Position numbers and translations under genes: made by a program
Part shown: positions 6,704 through 10,858 of the stretch, in pieces
Numbering within the stretch: position 1 is the stretch's first letter
Layout: every line of letters begins with the position of its first letter
The notes under the pieces: generated by a model
Told to the model about the DNA's origin: nothing
The model's database searches: none
The model's input: the letters and a program-made list of their open reading frames with translations, nothing else
DNA from: CAKTOF01 sp964544345
GTDB taxonomy: Bacteria > Bacillota > Clostridia > Oscillospirales > Oscillospiraceae
Assembly: GCA_964544345.1 (NCBI GenBank)
Contig: CAZJBT010000072.1
Location: forward strand, 1-10,858
Length of the DNA: 10,858 bases
Direction: 5' to 3'

Positions 6704-6898
6704 TTACTTCATGCCGCGCTCATAAGCCTCGATCATTTTCTTGACCATCTGGCCGCCGACAGAGCCGGCCTCGCGGGAGGTCAGGTCGCCGTTGTAGCCC
6801 TGCTTCAGGTTGACGCCGACTTCGGAAGCGGCTTCCATCTTGAACTTGTCGAGAGCCTCGCGGGCCTCGGGCACGACTGCGTTGTTGTTGCTTTTCAT
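6704..6898 (-). CDS. Alpha/beta-type small acid-soluble spore protein (SASP)
   Basis: SASPs coat and protect spore DNA and are degraded at germination by the GPR protease. The 64-residue product has both family blocks: EAREALDKFKMEAASEVGVN (11-30) and the DNA-binding segment from GYNGDLTSREAGSVGG (34-49) to MVKKMIEAYE (51-60). The usual GPR cleavage region is present at about 20-28 but reads KMEAASEVG, with Ala and Val where Ile/Phe are common. Start choice: the ATG at 6898 lies about 10 bases after AAGGAG; a TTG three codons earlier would sit on top of that site. It stands alone, between its own terminator and the divergent malic enzyme gene. Expression would be expected from sigma-G in the forespore, but I could not pick out a convincing sigma-G promoter. 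This gene is the best marker that the organism forms spores. Confidence 0.95.
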   Translation of the reverse strand: MKSNNNAVVPEAREALDKFKMEAASEVGVNLKQGYNGDLTSREAGSVGGQMVKKMIEAYERGMK

Positions 6899-7021
6899 GC
6901 TGATCAATCTCCTTACAAATTGATTTGTTGGGTACCGCAGTCATAGGTTTTCCGAAATTGATGGGACGATACAGGGTAATTTTTTTCAGAATTGTAAGAA
7001 CGACAAGCCTGCGGATCGGTC

Positions 7022-7050
7022 TTGACGGCGTGCGGTTGGTACAGTATAAT
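7022..7050 (+). promoter_or_regulatory. Sigma-A-type promoter for the malic enzyme gene
   Basis: TTGACG (7022-7027) and a perfect TATAAT (7045-7050) are 17 bases apart, one mismatch from the vegetative consensus. Transcription should start near 7057, giving an AT-rich leader of about 50 bases before the start codon at 7106. Confidence 0.88.
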
Positions 7051-7105
7051 AAATGGAATGATTAAAATTTAATTTTACTATATGAAATTCAAGGAGGGCT
7101 ATCCT

Positions 7106-8278
7106 ATGACGATCGCGGAAGAAAGCCTGGCGCTGCACTACGAGAAAAGGGGAAAGCTCGAGGTCGTCCCGACGGTTTCCGTGCAGGATGCACACGACCT
7201 GTCTCTGGCGTATACGCCGGGCGTCGCACAGCCATGCCTGGAGATCCAGAAAAATGTGGAGAAATCGTATGAGCTGACCCGCCGCTGGAACATGTGCCTG
7301 GTGGCGACGGACGGCACGGCCGTGCTCGGGCTTGGCGACATCGGGCCTGAGGCCGCTATGCCGGTCATGGAGGGAAAATGTGTGCTGTTCAAGGCGTTTG
7401 GCGGCGTCGATGCGTTTCCGCTCTGCATCCGCAGCAAGGACGTCGACGAGATCGTGCGCACGATCTCGCTGATCGCCGGCTCGTTCGGCGGCGTCAATCT
7501 TGAGGACATTGCCGCGCCGCGCTGCTTCGAGATCGAAAAAAAGTTGAAAGCGTGCTGCGATATCCCGATTTTCCACGACGACCAGCACGGTACGGCCATC
7601 ATTACGCTTGCCGGGCTGACCAATGCGCTGCGCGTCGTCGGCAAGAAGAAGGAGGACGTGCGCGTCGTCATCAACGGCGCGGGTGCGGCGGCCGTCTCTA
7701 TCTGTCGGCTGCTGCTCTCCGCGGGCTTCGCCGACATCACGCTCTGCGACCGCACGGGCGCGATCTATGAGGGGCGCGGAGCCGGCATGAATCCGGTCAA
7801 GGAGGAAATCGCGAAGCAGACGAACCGCAGCCGCCGTGCCGGCACGCTTGCCGACATAGTCGCGGGCGCCGACGTTTTCATCGGCGTGTCCGCGCCGGGC
7901 GTGCTGACGGTGGAGATGGTCAGGACTATGAACCCGGATGCGATCGTTTTTGCCTGCGCCAACCCGACGCCAGAGATATTTCCAGACGACGCGAAGGCGG
8001 GTGGTGCAGCGGTCGTGGCCACCGGCCGGAGCGATTTCCCGAATCAGATCAACAATGTGCTCGCGTTCCCGGGGGTGTTCCGCGGCGCGTTCGACGTGCG
8101 CGCGCGCGATATCAACGAGGAGATGAAGCTCGCGGCCGCGGAAGCGCTGGCCGCCCTCGTCGGCGATGCGCTGAGCGCCGACTACATCATCCCGAAAGCA
8201 TTCGACTCCCGTGTTGCCGACGCGGTGGCGAAGGCCGTGGCAGCGGCGGCGCGCACATCCGGCGTCGCGCGGCTGTGA
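7106..8278 (+). CDS. NAD(P)-dependent malic enzyme (malate dehydrogenase, decarboxylating), short bacterial form
   Basis: The enzyme converts malate to pyruvate and CO2 with reduction of NAD(P)+, linking C4 acids to pyruvate in the cytosol. Its 390 residues match the short bacterial form without a phosphotransacetylase-like tail. The malic N-domain shows LSLAYTPGVAQPCLEI (32-47, catalytic Tyr36), TDGTAVLGLGDIGPEAAMPVM (68-88) and the catalytic lysine region EGKCVLFKAFGG (89-100). Metal ligands lie in NLEDI (E133, D134) and FHDDQHGTA (D158/D159). The Rossmann motif is INGAGAAAVSI (189-199), and SDFPNQINNVLAFPG (309-323) is the family's C-terminal signature. I could not settle NAD versus NADP preference. 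Start: ATG 7106 has AAGGAGG at 7091-7097; an earlier ATG at 7082 lacks a binding site. It has a strong promoter of its own and diverges from the SASP gene. Confidence 0.96.
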   Translation: MTIAEESLALHYEKRGKLEVVPTVSVQDAHDLSLAYTPGVAQPCLEIQKNVEKSYELTRRWNMCLVATDGTAVLGLGDIGPEAAMPVMEGKCVLFKAFGGVDAFPLCIRSKDVDEIVRTISLIAGSFGGVNLEDIAAPRCFEIEKKLKACCDIPIFHDDQHGTAIITLAGLTNALRVVGKKKEDVRVVINGAGAAAVSICRLLLSAGFADITLCDRTGAIYEGRGAGMNPVKEEIAKQTNRSRRAGTLADIVAGADVFIGVSAPGVLTVEMVRTMNPDAIVFACANPTPEIFPDDAKAGGAAVVATGRSDFPNQINNVLAFPGVFRGAFDVRARDINEEMKLAAAEALAALVGDALSADYIIPKAFDSRVADAVAKAVAAAARTSGVARL

Positions 8279-8288
8279 GGGCTGCCGC

Positions 8289-8317
8289 TTGCAGAGGGCA
8301 GAAAACTGTGCTATAGT
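8289..8317 (+). promoter_or_regulatory. Candidate sigma-A promoter for the M24-family gene
   Basis: TTGCAG (8289-8294) and TATAGT (8312-8317) are 17 bases apart, starting 11 bases after the malic enzyme stop. Transcription would begin near 8324, so the M24 gene probably has its own transcript, though read-through from the malic enzyme gene is possible because no terminator separates them. Confidence 0.65.
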
Positions 8318-8333
8318 TTGTGTCAGAACAAAG

Positions 8334-8346
8334 CCGCGCAGCGCGG
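8334..8346 (+). repeat. Short GC-rich inverted repeat in the M24 gene leader
   Basis: CCGCGC (8334-8339) and GCGCGG (8341-8346) flank a single A. In RNA this would be a small 5-bp hairpin about 30 bases before the start codon. No T-run follows, so it is not a terminator; it may simply be a leader structure. Confidence 0.4.
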
Positions 8347-8376
8347 TAAATGAGAAACGGAAAGGATACGTATATT

Positions 8377-9573
8377 ATGCCAGAAGCCAGACTGATGGGT
8401 GCCCGTTATAAATACCCGGTCTCCGATGCCGAGCTGGAGCGCCGCCTGCGTGTGGTGCGTCAGGCCATGGCGGAGGAATCGATCGACTGCATCCTCACGC
8501 AGAACCACTGCCCGATTTTCGACGCGGGCATCCGTTACTTTATCGACCAGCCGACCGATCCGTACTCGGCGGCGCTGCTCGTCCCGGCCGAGGGCGGCAT
8601 GGTCGTCCTGATCCACGGCCCGGAGATCGGCGGCCCGATCAGCCCCGATTGGGCGCGCTACTGCGACAAGGTGCTGACCAAGCCGTACTGCCAGCCGTTC
8701 AGCTTCACCGACCACATGGCCGCTGACGTTTTCATTCAGGAGATTCGGGAAAAGGGCTATAAGAAGGTCGGTCTGTTTGGCCTGCAGTTCATCAGTCTGG
8801 ACTTCGGCGAGCACCTCAAGCAGTCCCTGCCGGGCGTGGAGTTCGTCGACTTCTCGCGCCGGTTCAACTCCATCAAATCCGTCAAGAGCCCGGAGGAGTG
8901 GGAGCTGATCGCAAAGGCGACGGCCGTCCATGACCAACTGATCGCTGCGGTGCCGGCGCTCCTCCGTCCAGGGCGGGCGGAGGCGGAGGTTCGCTCCGAT
9001 CTAGAGCGCATGGCGCTCAACCTCGGCTGTGATGCGATCGGCAACCTCGCCGTTGCCAGCGGCCCGGCCGGCTCACGCGTCATGTTTGTCAAGCACTTCA
9101 ATGAGAATCGCCACATCGGCAAGGGCGACACCGTCAGTGTGATGGTCGAGGTCGCCGGCCCCGGCGGCATGTATGGCGAGGTCTCGCGCACGTTCTGCCT
9201 GAGCCGTCCGTCAGACAGCCTGCTCGACCTGTACAAGATCGCCCGCGACTGCCAGCACGCCGTCGCCGACGCAATGAAGCCGGGCGTCACTCCGCGCGAG
9301 ATCAACGAGGTCTACGACAGCTTCGTGACGCGCTACGGTCTGGCGAAGAACGCGCGCTTCTTCGGCCACGGCCAGGGCTATGACATGATGGAAAGCCCGG
9401 CCTTCTGCGCGGACGAGGATCTGCCGATCCTCGAGGACACCTATGTCGCGATCCATCCGGAGCTTGATCGCGGCACCGACTTTGCCAATGCGTGCGACAA
9501 TTTCCGCGTGACGAAAAACGGTGCGGTGCTGCTCACGAAAACGCCGCAGCAGGTTTTCTACGTGGAGTCCTGA
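8377..9573 (+). CDS. M24-fold (Xaa-Pro peptidase/creatinase-like) protein with altered metal site
   Basis: The 398-residue protein has the two-domain plan of prolidase, aminopeptidase P and creatinase: an N-terminal creatinase-type domain (about 15-165, ending SIKSVKSPEEWELI at 165-178) and a C-terminal pita-bread domain (about 180-395). Hallmarks include GKGD (248-251), YGEVSRTF (266-273), KPGVTPREI (301-309), FFGHGQGYDMMESP (328-341) and the closing DNFRVTKNGAVLLT. Compared by eye with the five metal ligands D-D-H-E-E of active peptidases, only H331 is clearly kept: the first Asp is M256 or V257, the second is E268, the Glu of the IEP motif is H360 and the last Glu is C373. A metal-independent hydrolase or a non-catalytic role is therefore more likely than classical proline peptidase activity. 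Start: ATG 8377 has AAAGGA at 8361-8366; the ATG at 8350 has no binding site. Own promoter and terminator; upstream neighbour is the malic enzyme. Confidence 0.88.
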   Translation: MPEARLMGARYKYPVSDAELERRLRVVRQAMAEESIDCILTQNHCPIFDAGIRYFIDQPTDPYSAALLVPAEGGMVVLIHGPEIGGPISPDWARYCDKVLTKPYCQPFSFTDHMAADVFIQEIREKGYKKVGLFGLQFISLDFGEHLKQSLPGVEFVDFSRRFNSIKSVKSPEEWELIAKATAVHDQLIAAVPALLRPGRAEAEVRSDLERMALNLGCDAIGNLAVASGPAGSRVMFVKHFNENRHIGKGDTVSVMVEVAGPGGMYGEVSRTFCLSRPSDSLLDLYKIARDCQHAVADAMKPGVTPREINEVYDSFVTRYGLAKNARFFGHGQGYDMMESPAFCADEDLPILEDTYVAIHPELDRGTDFANACDNFRVTKNGAVLLTKTPQQVFYVES

Positions 9574-9586
9574 ATCTGGTTCCGGC

Positions 9587-9621
9587 GCACCCGGCGGGAA
9601 TGCCCCGCCGGGTGCTTTTTT
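9587..9621 (+). terminator. Rho-independent terminator after the M24-family gene
   Basis: A perfect 12-bp stem (9587-9598 with 9604-9615, GCACCCGGCGGG) with a 5-base loop AATGC is followed by six T (9616-9621). It lies 13 bases after the stop and separates this gene from the two-component genes. Confidence 0.95.
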
Positions 9622-9639
9622 GCTTCCCCCACACAGCGG

Positions 9640-9733
9640 AATGTGATACCATATTACTATATCATATATAAAAATTCTCATCTGATTCTAATTTTCTTGA
9701 GATATATTATTTTAAAAGCCGATAGAAAAGGAG
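9640..9733 (+). promoter_or_regulatory. AT-rich leader of the two-component genes with candidate regulator repeats
   Basis: This stretch is strikingly AT-rich compared with the surrounding GC-rich genes and must hold the promoter of the two-component operon. Several -10-like TATA sequences occur around 9654-9672 and TTGAGA is at 9697-9702, but no pair has a clean 17-base spacing that I would defend. ATTCT occurs at 9674-9678 and 9685-9689, exactly 11 bases apart, the helical-turn spacing typical of OmpR/PhoB-type boxes. The ribosome binding site AAAGGAG (9727-9733) closes the region. Confidence 0.4.
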
Positions 9734-9741
9734 TGTATTGC

Positions 9742-10415
9742 ATGCGGATCTTACTGGCGGAGGACGAGCATGATCTCAACCGGATCCTCGCCTGCAAGCT
9801 GGCGGAGGAGGGCTACGGCGTCGATGCCTGCTTTGACGGGGAGGAGGCGGAGACTTGCCTGGCTGCGGCAGAGTATGACGCAGTTATTTTGGATATTATG
9901 ATGCCGAAGCTGGATGGCTGACGCTTCTGCGCCGTCTTCGGAAGGCGGGGAATGCAGTTCCTGTTCTGCTGCTCACCGCGCGCGACGCAGTCTCTGACCG
10001 GGTGGAGGGGCTGGATGTGGGCGCGAACGACTATCTCATCAAGCCGTTCTCGATCCAGGAGCTGATGGCGCGCGTGCGGGCTATGACGCGCAGCGTGTTC
10101 GGCATGATGGATAATGTGCTCCGCGTGGGAGATCTGACGCTCGACTGCGCGTCGCATGCAGTGCAGCGCGGCGGCGAGGAGATCACACTCTCCGCGCGGG
10201 AATATGCGCTGCTGGAATACATGATGCGCAACCGTGGTGTGGTGCTCTCGCGGAAGAAGATCGAGGATCACATCTGGAATTTTGACTATGAGGGCGGCAC
10301 GAACGTGGTGGATGTGTATATCAGCTATCTGCGCAGGAAAATCGACGGCGGCCGGGAGAAAAAGCTGATCCACACCGTCCGCGGGAGCGGCTATGTGCTG
10401 CGGGAGGAAGCATGA
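9742..10415 (+). pseudogene. OmpR/PhoB-family response regulator, interrupted by a frameshift
   Basis: The intact product would be a DNA-binding response regulator of about 224 residues. The ATG at 9742 has AAAGGAG 8 bases upstream. The receiver domain begins MRILLAEDEHDLN (acidic E7/D8), has the phospho-acceptor D51 in VILDIMMP, and then stops at TGA 9919-9921 after LDG. The -1 frame starting at CTG 9918 continues the same domain without loss: LTLLRRLRKAGNAVPVLLLT (switch Thr), then DVGANDYLIKPF with the conserved Lys. A complete winged-helix effector domain follows, with GDLTLD, SAREYALLEYMM, VDVYISYLRRKID and HTVRGSGYVL. One missing C (GGCCTG read as GGCTG) explains the break. The stop overlaps the kinase start as ATGA. 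As written, only a 59-residue fragment is made from the normal start. Mutation and sequencing error cannot be told apart here. Confidence 0.88.
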
Positions 10416-10858
10416 GACACTTGTCGATCCGTCTGAAGATCACGCTCTGGTTTGCCGCCGCGCTGGCCGTGATCGTGCTGCTGACGCTGACAGTTGTTCT
10501 CTCGGCCAGCAATACTGTACTCCAGAAAACCATTCGCGACAGTCTGCTCACCACGGTCGAGGACAATGTGGACGAGGTCGAGTTCCTATCTCCCGAGAAC
10601 GCGGCTGCGCAGATAGACAAGTATGATCATTATATCGCCTATGGGGCGGTTTCCTTGAGATCGACGATGACTATCTCGATCTGGTCAAGGAGGTCATTCA
10701 GCAGGTTTCCCACTCGAAGAAGTGGAAGAACACCGTCCCTGTTTTGGGCGAGGACGGCAAGCAGGTCATCAACAAATTCGGCAGACCTGTGTTCCGAAAG
10801 TCCTACAGCGTTTTGCAGGACGAGCTTTTTGAACACATGAGGGACGCCGGGTTCCGAG
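10412..10858 (+). pseudogene. Sensor histidine kinase N-terminus, frameshifted and cut by the window end
   Basis: The start ATG overlaps the response-regulator stop (ATGA), the standard arrangement for a cognate kinase. Residues 1-78 are intact: a short basic N-terminus (MRHLSIRLKITLWF), one transmembrane helix at about 12-31 and the beginning of an extracytoplasmic sensor region (TTVEDNVDEVEF). At 10643-10646 a GGGG run appears to lack one G. In the original frame the sequence becomes a Ser/Arg/Thr-rich shadow to 10840, whereas the -1 frame gives GGFLEIDDDYLDLV, which fits clostridial kinases of this type. From about 10685 the open -1 frame continues to the window end (71 codons in all) but no longer looks like a kinase sensor domain. 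The HAMP, His-box and ATPase domains are not in the window. Identification as a kinase rests on the N-terminus and position. Confidence 0.75.

Noticed and set aside
6915..6928. Small inverted repeat ACAAAT-TG-ATTTGT before the SASP ribosome binding site
   Set aside because: Six-base AT-only arms with a two-base gap are expected by chance and would not form a stable hairpin.
6915..7000. Sigma-G promoter for the SASP gene
   Set aside because: Expected from the family, but no pair with acceptable -35/-10 boxes and spacing could be found by eye on the minus strand.
9910..9925. Programmed -1 ribosomal frameshift in the response regulator
   Set aside because: No slippery heptamer of the X XXY YYZ type and no obvious downstream stimulatory hairpin; response regulators are not known to use recoding.

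Overview
The window (about 60% GC by eye) looks like a chromosomal segment of a spore-forming, high-GC member of the Clostridia, most likely an Oscillospirales-type gut anaerobe. The evidence is an alpha/beta-type small acid-soluble spore protein, the rpmA-obgE ribosomal/GTPase pair, clostridial-style AAGGAGG ribosome binding sites and DUF975/CmpB-type membrane proteins. I see no tRNA, rRNA, CRISPR array or complete insertion sequence. The organism assignment is an inference.

Left part, plus strand (1-3044): the 3' end of rpmA (ribosomal protein L27), a strong hairpin terminator, obgE (ribosome-associated GTPase), and 27 bases later an FAD-dependent oxidoreductase of the fumarate reductase/ketosteroid dehydrogenase superfamily. 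A 38-base perfect palindrome (3043-3080) lies between this gene and the convergent minus-strand block and probably ends transcription both ways.

Middle part, minus strand (3080-6898, read right to left): an alpha/beta SASP gene with its own terminator; a 605-residue membrane protein fusing a DUF975 domain to a CmpB-type (ABC_trans_CmpB) domain; then a tightly coupled three-gene unit of an ECF-like sigma factor, a 90-residue two-TM protein and a membrane-anchored zinc-ribbon protein. The three genes overlap at their ends, so they are probably expressed and act together, possibly as a signalling or envelope-stress unit.

Right part, plus strand (7022-10858): a short-form malic enzyme behind a near-consensus sigma-A promoter; an M24-fold (prolidase/creatinase-like) protein that appears to have lost most metal ligands, with its own promoter and a clear terminator; then a two-component system. 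The OmpR-type response regulator and the histidine kinase each carry one apparent single-base deletion, and the kinase reading frame changes character near 10685 into sequence I do not recognise as a kinase sensor domain. This is either a decaying, interrupted locus or an assembly problem near this end.

The items most worth a second look are the double frameshift and possible chimeric junction in the two-component system, the M24 protein without a canonical metal site, the sigma/small-TM/zinc-ribbon operon and the DUF975-CmpB fusion. No clearly new defence or mobile system is visible.
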